Made by a program: the position numbers and the translations under genes
The notes under the pieces: generated by a model
The model's database searches: none
What the model saw: the letters and a program-made list of their open reading frames with translations, nothing else
What the model was told of the DNA's origin: nothing
From: Nocardioides sp. zg-DK7169
Lineage (GTDB): Bacteria; Actinomycetota; Actinomycetes; Propionibacteriales; Nocardioidaceae
Assembly (NCBI RefSeq): GCF_013155365.1
Contig: NZ_JABJRA010000010.1
Span: 1 to 64,000, forward strand
Direction of reading: 5' to 3'
Length of the DNA: 64,000 bases
In this document: in pieces, positions 18,657 through 29,135 of the stretch
Layout of the letters: every line of letters starts with the position of its first letter
How positions within the stretch are numbered: the first letter of the stretch is position 1

Positions 18657-19583
18657 GTGTCGTGGCAGATGAGGGCGGTGGGGACGCTGATGCGCGTCAC
18701 GCGACGGCGGCGCTTCGCCGACCCCGACGGCGGCCCGGCGCTGCTGTCCCGGCCCAAGGGGCCCTCGCAGCCGCCGTCCTCGCTGCGGCGTACCTGTGTG
18801 GTCGAGACCGACGTCGTCGAGGGGTACGACGTGCACCGGGTGCGCGCCCCCGGCACGCCGCCGGGCGCTCCGGCGGTCGTCTACCTGCACGGCGGGGCCT
18901 ACGTCGGGGAGATCGTGCGCCAGCACTGGTCGCTGGTCGCCGACCTGGCCGCCGCGCCCGGTGCGGGTGCCGGTCCCGGGGTCGAGGTCGTGGTGCCGAT
19001 CTACGGGCTGGCGCCCGAGCACCACGCCGAGGACGCGCTCCGGCTGACCGGGGCGGTGCTCGCCGGCCTGCTCGCCGAGGGGCGCCCGGTGCACCTGGCC
19101 GGGGACTCCGCCGGTGCCGGCCTGGCGCTCGCGCTGGCCCTGCACCACGGCCCCGCGCCCGCCGGCCTGCTGCGCGGGCTGACGCTGGTCGCGCCGTGGC
19201 TCGACCTGCGGATGGGCAACCCGGGCATCGAGGCCGTCGAGCCCCACGACCCCTGGCTCGCCCGTCCGGCGCTGCACGCGGTGGCGCGCTCCTGGGCCGG
19301 CGTGCTGCCGCTCACGGACCCGCGGGTGAGCCCGGTGCTGGCCACCGACGAGGCCCTGGCCGCGCTGCCGCCGGTGGGGCTGTGGGTCGGCACCCGCGAC
19401 ATCACGCTGCCCGACACCCGCCTGCTCGCCGAGCGGCTGCGGGACGCCGGCGTCCCCGTCGAGCTGCACGAGGAGGCGGGCGCGATCCACGTCCACCCGC
19501 TGCTGCCGGTGCCGGAGGGGCGGGCCGCGCGGCGGGTGCTGGTGCGCCACGTCGTGGAGTCGCTCGCCTGCGCCCCCGCGTAG
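18657..19583 (+). CDS. Alpha/beta hydrolase, hormone-sensitive-lipase type esterase
   Basis: 308 residues. YLHGGAYVG is the oxyanion HGG motif, LAGDSAGAGLA the nucleophile elbow (GDSAG), LWVGTRDITLPD carries the acid, and GAIHVHPLL the catalytic histidine. This is the HSL/acetyl-esterase family acting on short acyl esters. There is no signal peptide. The GTG start is fixed by the TACGCT -10 six bases upstream. Substrate unknown. Confidence 0.87.
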   Translation: MSWQMRAVGTLMRVTRRRRFADPDGGPALLSRPKGPSQPPSSLRRTCVVETDVVEGYDVHRVRAPGTPPGAPAVVYLHGGAYVGEIVRQHWSLVADLAAAPGAGAGPGVEVVVPIYGLAPEHHAEDALRLTGAVLAGLLAEGRPVHLAGDSAGAGLALALALHHGPAPAGLLRGLTLVAPWLDLRMGNPGIEAVEPHDPWLARPALHAVARSWAGVLPLTDPRVSPVLATDEALAALPPVGLWVGTRDITLPDTRLLAERLRDAGVPVELHEEAGAIHVHPLLPVPEGRAARRVLVRHVVESLACAPA

Positions 19584-19594
19584 GCTGCGTGCCC

Positions 19595-19897
19595 GTGAGT
19601 ACCTTTCCCGCCGAGGTCGTCGAGGCCGTCTGCCGGCACATGAACGACGACCACACCGACGACAGCCTGCTGATCGTGCGCGCCTTCGCGCAGCCCCACG
19701 CCGCCGCCGCCGTGATGACCGGCGCCGACGGGGACAGCGGCCACTTCCGGGCCACCACCCCGGCCGGAGAGCAGGACGTCCAGGTCCCCTGGCCGGGCGC
19801 CCCGATCACCGAGCGCGCGGAGATCCGCCGTGAGGTCGTCGCGCTGTACGACGCCGCGTGCGCGGCCCTCGGCGTGGAGCGCCGCCCGGAGCACTGA
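19595..19897 (+). CDS. DUF2470 domain protein
   Basis: 100 residues. EAVCRHMNDDHTDDSLLIVRAF is the DUF2470 signature, a domain also found at the C-terminus of heme-utilisation (HugZ-like) proteins, so a heme or flavin link is possible. The GTG at 19595 has TAGGCT (19581-19586) 8 bases upstream. It lies 11 bases after the esterase stop and may also be read from that promoter. Confidence 0.78.
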   Translation: MSTFPAEVVEAVCRHMNDDHTDDSLLIVRAFAQPHAAAAVMTGADGDSGHFRATTPAGEQDVQVPWPGAPITERAEIRREVVALYDAACAALGVERRPEH

Positions 19898-19966
19898 CCC
19901 CCAGCAGTGGGACGCGGCACTGGGACCCAGCACTGGGACCCGGCACTGGGACGCAGCACTGAGACG
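19888..19966. repeat. 13-bp tandem repeat, six units
   Basis: Units of the form C(A/G)GCACTGGGAC(C/G) follow each other at 19902, 19915, 19928, 19941 and 19954. The last codons and stop of DUF2470 (GAGCACTGACCC) fit a sixth, diverged unit. The array lies between the DUF2470 stop and the RecQ promoter. Confidence 0.8.
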
Positions 19967-20038
19967 CGTCGTACGCCGGCTGTGGAGGACGGCGGAGCGG
20001 ACGTCGGCACTGTCCGGGGCCGCTGGTAGACAGGTCGC

Positions 20039-22153
<2,115 letters not shown>

Positions 22154-22167
22154 CCGCGCCGGGGCCC

Positions 22168-22173
22168 TAGGCT
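22168..22173 (+). promoter_or_regulatory. -10 hexamer TAGGCT, leaderless start at 22180
   Basis: TAGGCT ends 6 bases before the ATG of the LLM-class oxidoreductase gene, inside the 26-base gap after recQ. Confidence 0.55.
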
Positions 22174-22179
22174 CGGTCC

Positions 22180-23067
22180 ATGCGCATCGGACTCGCCCTG
22201 CTGCCCGACGTCCCCTGGTCGGAGGCCCGGCACCGGTGGCGCGCGACCGAGGAGATGGGCTTCGACCACGCCTGGACCTACGACCACCTGGTCTGGGGTG
22301 GGCTCCCGGACGCCCGCTGGGGCGGCGCCACCCCGCTGCTCGCCGCGGCCGCGGCAGTGACCTCCACGATCACGCTCGGCACCCTGGTCTCCTCGCCCAA
22401 CTTCCGCCACCCCTACCAGCTCTTCCGCGACGCCCAGGTGCTCGAGGACGTCTCCGACGGCCGGTTCGTGCTCGGTCTGGGCGCCGGCGGCGACGTCGAC
22501 TCCCGGGTGCTCGGCGGCGCGCCGATGGGCCTGCGCGAGCGGGTGGACCGCTTCCACGAGTTCGTGGAGGTGCTGACCCGGCTGCGCGAGGGCGACCGGG
22601 TCACCACCCGCGGTCGGTGGTTCTCCACCGAGGAGGCGCGCACCGTCGGGGGCCTGGACCGCACGCCGTACCTCGTCGCGGCCAACGGCCCCCGCTCGCT
22701 GCGCCTGGCCGCGCGCGCGGGCGACGCCTGGGTGACCACCGGGCCCGCGGGCGGCGTGAGCCTGGAGGAGTGGTTCGCCGGGCTGGCGCGGGCGGGGGAG
22801 ACCTTCACCGCCGCGCTGCAGGACGCCGGGCGGGACCCGGCGACGGTGCGTCGCTACGTCATCACCGACGCCTCGCCGCACCTGTCCGACGCGGGTCGCT
22901 TCGCGCTGTCGAGCGTCGGGTTCTTCACCGACCTGGCCGGTCGGCTGGGCGAGCTCGGCTTCACCGACCTGGTCACCCACTGGCCGCGGGCCGACACGAC
23001 GTACGTCGGCAGCGTCGACGTCCTCGAGGCGGTCGCGCGCGACGTGCTGCCCGGGCTGCGCGGCTGA
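22180..23067 (+). CDS. LLM-class F420/FMN-dependent oxidoreductase
   Basis: 295 residues, a luciferase-like TIM barrel. FDHAWTYDHLVWGGLPD, ITLGTLVSSPNFRHPYQLFRD and GRFVLGLGAGGD are the usual conserved blocks of this family, which in actinobacteria mostly uses F420 or FMN. The substrate cannot be read from sequence. ATG start with a TAGGCT -10 six bases upstream. It converges with the MFS exporter gene; a long hairpin lies between them. Confidence 0.85.
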   Translation: MRIGLALLPDVPWSEARHRWRATEEMGFDHAWTYDHLVWGGLPDARWGGATPLLAAAAAVTSTITLGTLVSSPNFRHPYQLFRDAQVLEDVSDGRFVLGLGAGGDVDSRVLGGAPMGLRERVDRFHEFVEVLTRLREGDRVTTRGRWFSTEEARTVGGLDRTPYLVAANGPRSLRLAARAGDAWVTTGPAGGVSLEEWFAGLARAGETFTAALQDAGRDPATVRRYVITDASPHLSDAGRFALSSVGFFTDLAGRLGELGFTDLVTHWPRADTTYVGSVDVLEAVARDVLPGLRG

Positions 23068-23095
23068 CCAGCGCTCGCTCGCTCCGGGACGCCGC

Positions 23096-23125
23096 GAGGC
23101 GGCCACCCTGCCGGGTGACCGCCTC
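23096..23125. terminator. Hairpin between convergent genes
   Basis: GAGGCGG-CACC pairs with GGTG-CCGCCTC around CTGCC, with one internal mismatch. The stem is usable in both directions, between the LLM oxidoreductase and the MFS exporter. Confidence 0.6.
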
Positions 23126-23167
23126 GTCGACGTGCTGCGCGCGGGCCGGGCCCGCCGTACCGCTGGG

Positions 23168-24652
23168 TCAGTGACCCATCATCAGCGCCGGGTCGACCGG
23201 CGCGTCCGCCTTCCTGCGCGGCAGCAGGAACGCGGGGACCAGCACGACCGCGATCATCACCGTGGCGACCCAGAAGGTGCTGCTGAAGACCCCGGCCAGG
23301 TCGGCGAGCGGGTTCGCACCGGTGAGGTCGACGTCGTTCTTCACGCCGTTGGTGAGCAGCACCGAGAAGATCGCGGTGCCGATCGAGGCGGCCACCTGCT
23401 GGATGATGTTGAGCAGGGTCGAGCCACGCGCGATCGTGGCGCCGCGCAGCGTCTGCAGCGCCGCCGACATGATCGGCATCATCGTGGCGCCCATGCCGAG
23501 GCCCTGGATGAACAGCGCCGTGCCGAGGAACCAGTACGACGTGGTGGCGTCGAGCGTGGCGAACAGGCCCATGCCGATGACGATGGTGGTGACGCCGGCC
23601 AGCACGATCTTGCCGGGGCCGATCCGGTCGCTGAGGGCGCCGGCGATCGGCATGGTCAGCATCGCGCCGATGCCCTGCGGGGCGAGCAGCAGGCCGGAGG
23701 CGAGGGCGGTCTCGCCGCGCACGCTCTGGAAGTACTGCGGGAACAGCAGGCTGGCGCCGAAGAAGGCGATCGCGAACAGCGACATCGCGAGCACCGCGAC
23801 GGTGAGGTTGCGGTTGGCGAAGAGCCGCAGGTCGACCAGCGGGTGCAGGTTGCGGCGCGCCAGCGCCCACGGCACGAAGGCGATGATCAGGAGCGCTCCG
23901 ACGAACGCGGGCACCAGGACCTCGGCGTCCTGGACGGTGCCGGTCTCCGGGATCATCGAGATGCCGTAGAGGAACAGCGCCAGGCCGGGGGAGAGCAGCA
24001 CCATGCCGAGCCAGTCGAAGGACTCCGACGGGGTCGGGTTGTCGGCGGGGAGCACCTTCGCGGAGTAGATCACCGCGGCGACGCCGATCGGCACGTTGAT
24101 CAGGAAGATCCAGTGCCAGCTGAGCGAGTCGATGAGCGCGCCGCCCACGATCGGGCCGCAGATCGGGCCGAGGAGCATCGGGATGCCCATGACGGCCATG
24201 ACCCGGCCGATCCGCTCGGGACCGGCGGCGCGGGTCAGGATCGTCATGCCCAGCGGCACGAGCATGCCGCCGCCGAGGCCCTGGACCACGCGGAAGGCGA
24301 CGAGCATCTCCAGCGAGGTGGCTGCGGCGCAGAGCGCGGAGCCGGCGGTGAACAGCACGATCGCGGCGAGGTAGAGCCGCTTGGTGCCGAACCGGTCGGA
24401 GGCCCAGCCGGTGAGCGGGATGACGCTGGCCAGCGCCAGCGTGTAGGCCGTCATCGTCCAGGCAACCTGGGCGGTGGTGGCGTCGAAGTCCTCCTGGAAG
24501 GTCTTCAGGGCCACCGAGACGACGGTGACGTCGAGGATCGACATGATGGCGCCGATGACGACGACGCCGGCGACCAGCAGGACCCCGCGGTCCAGGCGAT
24601 CGGGCTTGCCGGGCGTGCCGGACGGGGGTGGGAGGGTGGTGTCGGTGGTCAC
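23168..24652 (-). CDS. DHA2-family (EmrB/QacA type) MFS multidrug exporter
   Basis: 494 residues with about 14 membrane helices. Signatures: LDVTVVSVALKTFQEDF (motif D1 after helix 1), LTGWASDRFGTKRLYL (motif A) and RVVQGLGGGMLVPLGMTIL (motif B), all standard for drug:H+ antiporter family 2. It exports hydrophobic compounds or dyes; the substrate is unknown. GTG start at 24652 with TAGCCT (24659-24664, minus strand) six bases upstream, so leaderless. No regulator is adjacent. Confidence 0.9.
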   Translation of the reverse strand: MTTDTTLPPPSGTPGKPDRLDRGVLLVAGVVVIGAIMSILDVTVVSVALKTFQEDFDATTAQVAWTMTAYTLALASVIPLTGWASDRFGTKRLYLAAIVLFTAGSALCAAATSLEMLVAFRVVQGLGGGMLVPLGMTILTRAAGPERIGRVMAVMGIPMLLGPICGPIVGGALIDSLSWHWIFLINVPIGVAAVIYSAKVLPADNPTPSESFDWLGMVLLSPGLALFLYGISMIPETGTVQDAEVLVPAFVGALLIIAFVPWALARRNLHPLVDLRLFANRNLTVAVLAMSLFAIAFFGASLLFPQYFQSVRGETALASGLLLAPQGIGAMLTMPIAGALSDRIGPGKIVLAGVTTIVIGMGLFATLDATTSYWFLGTALFIQGLGMGATMMPIMSAALQTLRGATIARGSTLLNIIQQVAASIGTAIFSVLLTNGVKNDVDLTGANPLADLAGVFSSTFWVATVMIAVVLVPAFLLPRRKADAPVDPALMMGH

Positions 24653-24658
24653 CGAGGG

Positions 24659-24664
24659 AGGCTA
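24659..24664 (-). promoter_or_regulatory. -10 hexamer TAGCCT, leaderless start at 24652
   Basis: On the minus strand TAGCCT ends 6 bases before the GTG of the MFS exporter gene. Confidence 0.5.
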
Positions 24665-24700
24665 CGTGTGCCGTCCTCCCCGGGGCGAGGGGCCGCGGCC

Positions 24701-24734
24701 CGTCCCGGGCGTGGGAACCCTCACGCCCGGGACG
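24701..24734 (-). terminator. Perfect 13-bp inverted repeat terminator after the peroxidase gene
   Basis: CGTCCCGGGCGTG and CACGCCCGGGACG are exact complements with an 8-base loop. The stem lies 27 bases past the glutathione peroxidase stop, so it should separate that gene from the exporter downstream. Confidence 0.7.
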
Positions 24735-24760
24735 GGAATAAAACCGGGACCTGACCCGCG

Positions 24761-25249
24761 TCAGGAGACGAGGTTGCGTACCGCGTCGACCAGGCTCGCG
24801 TCCTCGGGCTCGACGCGCGGGGAGAAGCGGGCCACGACCGTGCCGTCGGCGGCGACGAGGAACTTCTCGAAGTTCCAGGCGATGTCGCCGGCCTCGCCCT
24901 GCTCGTTGGGCACGGTGGTCAGCTCGGCGTAGATCGGGTGGCGGCCCTCGCCGTTGACCTCGATCTTCTCGGTCATCGGGAAGGTCACGCCGTAGGTCGC
25001 CGAGCAGAACTCCGCGATCTCCTCCGGCGAGCCGGGCTCCTGGCCCATGAACTGGTTGCAGGGCAGCCCGACCACGTGGAAACCGCGGTCGGCGTACTCC
25101 TCGTGGAGCTTCTCCAGGCCGGCGTACTGCGGGGTGAGGCCGCACTTGCTGGCGACGTTGACCAGGAGTGCGGGCTTGCCGCCGGTGATCTCGCCGAGGG
25201 TGGTCGGCGTGCCGTCGAGACGGGCGATCGGGGCGTCGAGGATGCTCAT
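24761..25249 (-). CDS. Glutathione-peroxidase-family thiol peroxidase (cysteine type)
   Basis: 162 residues. The catalytic triad is visible: Cys36 in NVASKCGLTPQY, Gln66 in GLPCNQFMGQEPG and Trp125 in IAWNFEKF. Cys82 (EFCSATYG) is a likely resolving cysteine, which with the non-seleno active site suggests thioredoxin- rather than glutathione-dependent peroxide reduction (actinobacteria generally lack glutathione). ATG start at 25249, with TAGGGT 6 bases upstream on the minus strand. It diverges from the SNF2 helicase gene. Confidence 0.92.
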   Translation of the reverse strand: MSILDAPIARLDGTPTTLGEITGGKPALLVNVASKCGLTPQYAGLEKLHEEYADRGFHVVGLPCNQFMGQEPGSPEEIAEFCSATYGVTFPMTEKIEVNGEGRHPIYAELTTVPNEQGEAGDIAWNFEKFLVAADGTVVARFSPRVEPEDASLVDAVRNLVS

Positions 25250-25255
25250 GGGCCC

Positions 25256-25261
25256 ACCCTA
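25256..25261 (-). promoter_or_regulatory. -10 hexamer TAGGGT for the peroxidase gene
   Basis: It ends 6 bases before the ATG at 25249 (leaderless). It faces the divergent -10 of the helicase gene at 25314. Confidence 0.5.
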
Positions 25262-25313
25262 GTGAGGCCGGTCCAGCCCCGGGCCGCTTCGATCGGATGT
25301 CGGTCGCGACGGC

Positions 25314-25319
25314 TACCGT
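25314..25319 (+). promoter_or_regulatory. -10 hexamer TACCGT for the SNF2 helicase gene
   Basis: It ends 7 bases before the GTG at 25327 and supports that start over the ATG at 25297. Confidence 0.5.
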
Positions 25320-25326
25320 CGTTCCG

Positions 25327-28212
25327 GTGAGCTTCGTCCCCGTCACCGGCCCGGCCGAGTTCCGTGCCGGCGAGCCGCCCCGCGAGGGGGTCGTCGTCTT
25401 CACCGGCGACGACGGGCGCGGGCGCAGCGTCGAGCTGCCCATGCGCGCCGCGCTGCCGGTGCTGACCCGGGCCCACCAGCGCGAGGACCTCCACCCCAGC
25501 GTGGGGCTGCTCGCGGGCGCGGTGCTGCTCGGCATGCGGCTGGTCGCGGCTGGCCGCTTCGAGCCCGCCGACACCGTCCCGCCGAGCTGGCGTCCGGCGC
25601 CGCTCGACGAGGCCGACCGGGCCCGGGTCGAGCTGCTCGCCCGCGCCCGCGCGCACGACGGGCTCGACGAGGAGACCGCGGCCGAGGTGGTGCGCCAGGT
25701 GGTCGCCGCCGTCGTCGACGCGATGCCGCGCAGCGCCCCGGAGTCGCCCGCCCGCACCCGGATCGCCCCGCCCCGTCGCACCTCGGGCCGCGCTCCGAGC
25801 CGTACGCCGCGGCGTGCGGCGGTGCCCGTGCCGGCCCCGCCGTCCGGCGGCGACGAGCCGCTGCCGCCGGGCGAGGACCTGCCCGTGGAGGACTTCCGCG
25901 CCCGGCTCCAGGCCCGGATCGCGCGGCACCGCACGCCCGCTCCGGACCGCGAGCTGGCGCAGCTGGTGACGCTGTCGCTGCGCGTCGAGGCCGACGAGGA
26001 GGAGCTGGTCGGCGGGTCGGTCCGCCTGGTGCTCCAGGTGCAGGACGAGCGCGACCCGCTGCACGTGTGCGACGCGGCGCTGCTGTGGCTGGAGTCCGGG
26101 GCCGAGCACGGGTTCGGGGACCGGGCCCGCACCCACGCCATGATCGCGCTGCGCGCCGCTGCGGAGGCGTGGCCGGTGCTCGACCGGTTCCTCTCGCTAC
26201 GGGTGCCCGACGAGATCACCCTCGACGCCGACGAGATCACCAGCCTGCTCGAGGACGGTGTCGCCGCGCTGCGGGGGCGCGGCATCGACGTGCTGTGGCC
26301 GCGCAGCCTGGGCCGCGACCTGACCACGCGCGCCGTGCTCGACCGCGCCGCGCCCGCGGGCCGGGCGCGCGACGCCGAGAAGCAGGAGGACCTGCTCAAC
26401 GACGGGCTCTTCGGCAAGGACGACGCGTTCACCTTCAGCTGGCAGGTCGCGCTGCACGGCGACCCGCTGACCGAGGAGGAGATGGACGAGCTGGCGCGCG
26501 CCGCCACCCCGATCCTCAAGCTGCGCGGCAGCTGGACCGTGGTCGACCCGAGCGTCGCGCGGCGCGCCCGGCGCCGGCTGCTGCGCCGGGCCAGCGCGGG
26601 CGAGGCGATCGCCGCCGCGCTCACCGGCGTCGTCCAGCTGCCCGCGACCGACGACGAGGTCGAGGAGGCCTCCGTCATCGTCGGCGCGAGCATCGTCGGC
26701 CTCAGCGAGCGGCTGCGCGGGGCCACCCGCCGCGACCCGGTCGCCCCGCCCGCGGGGCTGCACGCCACGCTGCGCGACTACCAGCTCCAGGGCCTGACCT
26801 GGCTGGCCGAGCTCACCTCGCTCGGGGTCGGAGCGTGCCTGGCCGACGACATGGGCCTGGGCAAGACGATCACCCTGATCGCGCTGCACCTGCACCGTGC
26901 CGAGCAGCGGGCCGAGCAGGAGCTGCCGGCGGGGGAGGGGCAGCCGGGCGCCGCGGGCGGGCCGACCCTGGTGGTCTGCCCGGCGAGCCTGCTGGGCAAC
27001 TGGGAGGCGGAGATCCACCGCTTCGCCCCGGGAGTGCCGGTACGGCGCTTCCACGGGGGCGCGCGCACGCTCGAGGGGCTCACCGGCGGGTTCGTGCTCA
27101 CGACGTACGGCACCATGCGCACCTCCGCCGCCGAGCTCGGCGCGGTGCCGTGGGACCTCGTGGTCGCCGACGAGGCGCAGCACATCAAGAACGCCCGCAC
27201 CTCCACCGCCCGGGCGCTGCGCACCATCGGCTCGACCGCGCGGGTCGCGCTCACCGGCACCCCCGTCGAGAACGACCTCACCGAGCTCTGGTCGATCCTC
27301 GACTGGACCACGCCCGGGCTGCTGGGCAGCCGGCTGGCGTTCCGTCGGGCCTGGGCGGCCGGCATCGAGTCGGGCACCGACCCGGCGAAGGCGCGGCGCT
27401 TCGCCGAGCTGATCGAGCCGTTCCTGCTGCGCCGGCGCAAGTCCGACCCCGGGATCGCCCCCGAGCTGCCGGCCAAGACCGAGACCGACCACCCGCTCTC
27501 GCTGACCCGCGAGCAGGTGGTGCTCTACGAGGCGTTCGTGCGCGACACCCTCGAGCGCGTCGAGCGGGCCGAGGACGAGGCCACCCGCCGCGGCCTGGTG
27601 CTGATGCTGCTCACCGGGCTCAAGCAGATCTGCAACCACCCGGCCCACTTCCTCAAGCAGTCCGGGGCGGTGCGCCTCGCCGGGCGCTCCGAGAAGCTCG
27701 ACCTTCTCGACGAGCTGGTCGAGACGGTGGTCGCCGAGGACGGTGCGGTGCTGGTCTTCACCCAGTACGTCGCGATGGCCCGGCTGCTCGAGGCCCACCT
27801 GAGCCGCACCGGCGTGGCCCACCAGCTGCTGCACGGCGGCACCCCGGTCCGCGAGCGCGAGGCGATGGTCGCGCGCTTCCAGGCCGGCGAGGTGCCGGTG
27901 TTCCTGCTCTCGCTCAAGGCCGGGGGCACCGGGCTCAACCTCACTCGCGCCGACCACGTCGTCCACCTGGACCGCTGGTGGAACCCCGCCGTCGAGGACC
28001 AGGCCACCGACCGCGCCTACCGGATCGGGCAGACCAAGCCGGTGCAGGTGCACCGGTTGGTCACCGTCGGCACCATCGAGGAACGCATCGGCGAGCTGCT
28101 GGCGCGCAAGAAGTCGCTGGCCGACTCGGTGCTGGGCAACGGCGAGGCCGCGCTCACCGAGCTCAGCGACGCCGAGCTGCGCGACTTCGTGACGCTGCGA
28201 CGGGACCCGTGA
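25327..28212 (+). CDS. SNF2-family DEAD/DEAH helicase (HepA/RapA-like)
   Basis: 961 residues. The N-terminal half is a bacterial SNF2-associated region with an Arg/Pro/Ala linker near residues 140-180. The motor starts near residue 480: LADDMGLGKTITLI (Walker A, about 510), VVADEAQHIKN (DEAQ box), LTGTPVENDLTELWSILDW, LLRRRKSD, then VFTQYVAMARLLE, LSLKAGGTGLNLT and DRAYRIGQTKPVQVHR (motifs V and VI). It should translocate on duplex DNA and remodel protein or RNA polymerase complexes. The stop overlaps the SWIM protein start (GTGA), a pairing common in actinobacteria. The start was chosen from the -10 at 25314. Confidence 0.9.
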   Translation: MSFVPVTGPAEFRAGEPPREGVVVFTGDDGRGRSVELPMRAALPVLTRAHQREDLHPSVGLLAGAVLLGMRLVAAGRFEPADTVPPSWRPAPLDEADRARVELLARARAHDGLDEETAAEVVRQVVAAVVDAMPRSAPESPARTRIAPPRRTSGRAPSRTPRRAAVPVPAPPSGGDEPLPPGEDLPVEDFRARLQARIARHRTPAPDRELAQLVTLSLRVEADEEELVGGSVRLVLQVQDERDPLHVCDAALLWLESGAEHGFGDRARTHAMIALRAAAEAWPVLDRFLSLRVPDEITLDADEITSLLEDGVAALRGRGIDVLWPRSLGRDLTTRAVLDRAAPAGRARDAEKQEDLLNDGLFGKDDAFTFSWQVALHGDPLTEEEMDELARAATPILKLRGSWTVVDPSVARRARRRLLRRASAGEAIAAALTGVVQLPATDDEVEEASVIVGASIVGLSERLRGATRRDPVAPPAGLHATLRDYQLQGLTWLAELTSLGVGACLADDMGLGKTITLIALHLHRAEQRAEQELPAGEGQPGAAGGPTLVVCPASLLGNWEAEIHRFAPGVPVRRFHGGARTLEGLTGGFVLTTYGTMRTSAAELGAVPWDLVVADEAQHIKNARTSTARALRTIGSTARVALTGTPVENDLTELWSILDWTTPGLLGSRLAFRRAWAAGIESGTDPAKARRFAELIEPFLLRRRKSDPGIAPELPAKTETDHPLSLTREQVVLYEAFVRDTLERVERAEDEATRRGLVLMLLTGLKQICNHPAHFLKQSGAVRLAGRSEKLDLLDELVETVVAEDGAVLVFTQYVAMARLLEAHLSRTGVAHQLLHGGTPVREREAMVARFQAGEVPVFLLSLKAGGTGLNLTRADHVVHLDRWWNPAVEDQATDRAYRIGQTKPVQVHRLVTVGTIEERIGELLARKKSLADSVLGNGEAALTELSDAELRDFVTLRRDP

Positions 28213-28943
28213 ACGGCCCGCCCGCCCCGGACGCCGCCGGCGCCGTCACCCACCGGCGCCTCCCGGCGCGCCGCGGCGGCACCCGCACCGCGAGCTGGTG
28301 GGGGCGGGCCTGGCTGCGGGCGGTGGAGGAGGCGGCGTACTCCGACGAGGACCTCGTCGCCGGCCGGGCGGTCGCGCGCTCGGGCCGGGTCGGACGGATC
28401 ACCGTCGAGTCCGGCGGCTTCCTCGCCGCGGTCGAGGACGACGGCGAGGCGTGGACGGTGGTGGGCGCGGTGCCGGTCCTCGACCGGGCCGCGGCCGACG
28501 CCTTCGTGGAGACCGTCGCCGCCGAGTCCGGCCGGGTGGCGGCGCTGCTGGCCGGCGACCTGCCCCACGCGCTGGTCGAGCACGCCGAGGAGGCGGGCGT
28601 CGAGCTGCTGCCGTACGGCGGGGAGCTCGGCGCCAGCTGCACGTGCGACGCCTGGACCGACCCCTGCCCGCACGCCCTCGGGGTGCTGCTGCAGCTGGGC
28701 CGCCTGCTCGACGAGGACCCGTTCGTCCTGCTCCACCTGCGCGGCCTCCCGCGCGAGGACCTGCTCGCCCGCCTGCACGCCCTGAGCATCGGCGCCGCGC
28801 CCTCCGCCGACGCGCCCGGCGCGGCAGCCGAGGACCCCGCCGAGCACGACCTCGACACCGGGATCGACGCCGTGGAGCGCGCTCGCCGCCTCCTCGAGCT
28901 CCTCGACCAGGACCCCTCCCACGGCATCGAGCACCTCCTCTGA
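28209..28943 (+). CDS. SWIM zinc-finger protein, partner of the SNF2 helicase
   Basis: 244 residues. The SWIM motif is SCTCDAWTDPCPHALGVLL (CxC...CxH, about residues 139-157), a small zinc site for DNA or protein binding. The N-terminus contains ASWWGRAWLRAVEE, typical of this family. Translational coupling with the helicase through a GTGA overlap indicates one complex or pathway. A 22-bp repeat array starts 16 bases after the stop. Confidence 0.88.
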   Translation: MNGPPAPDAAGAVTHRRLPARRGGTRTASWWGRAWLRAVEEAAYSDEDLVAGRAVARSGRVGRITVESGGFLAAVEDDGEAWTVVGAVPVLDRAAADAFVETVAAESGRVAALLAGDLPHALVEHAEEAGVELLPYGGELGASCTCDAWTDPCPHALGVLLQLGRLLDEDPFVLLHLRGLPREDLLARLHALSIGAAPSADAPGAAAEDPAEHDLDTGIDAVERARRLLELLDQDPSHGIEHLL

Positions 28944-28958
28944 CCCGCTCTGTTCGCC

Positions 28959-29112
28959 GAGTCGGCCCGAATGGTGCGCCGAGTCGGCCCCAATGGTGCG
29001 GTGAGTCGGCGCCAATGGTGCAGTGAATCGGCGCCAATGGTGGGAGCAACCACAAGGCCCGACTCGGGCAACCACAAGCCCCGACTCGCGCAACCACACG
29101 GGCCGACTCGGC
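28959..29112. repeat. 22-bp repeat array, locus A: four forward and three reverse units
   Basis: Seven contiguous 22-bp units cover exactly 154 bases. Forward units start at 28959, 28981, 29003 and 29025, each beginning GAGTCGG or GAATCGG and containing AATGGTG. Reverse units start at 29047, 29069 and 29091, each beginning CAACCACA and holding CGACTCG. The two halves are inverted, so the transcript of either strand can fold into a long stem. The array fills the gap between the convergent SWIM and TetR genes, where it could end transcription from both sides. Similar arrays lie at 33.8, 53.7 and 61.3 kb. Confidence 0.9.
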
Positions 29113-29135
29113 GGAATGTGTGGGAGGGGGCGGGA

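Noticed and set aside
14169..19550. 1793-codon minus-strand open frame opposite the secreted phosphoesterase and esterase genes
   Set aside because: It lacks a start signal, has Gly/Arg/Asp/Val-rich low-complexity composition, and lies opposite well-supported genes; a GC-skew shadow.
22854..26768. Long minus-strand open frame of 1304 codons
   Set aside because: It crosses the MFS exporter, peroxidase and helicase genes in the wrong frame and contains no family motif.
28959..29112. 22-bp units considered as a CRISPR array
   Set aside because: Units are directly adjacent without unique spacers, are inverted in the second half and have no cas genes nearby.
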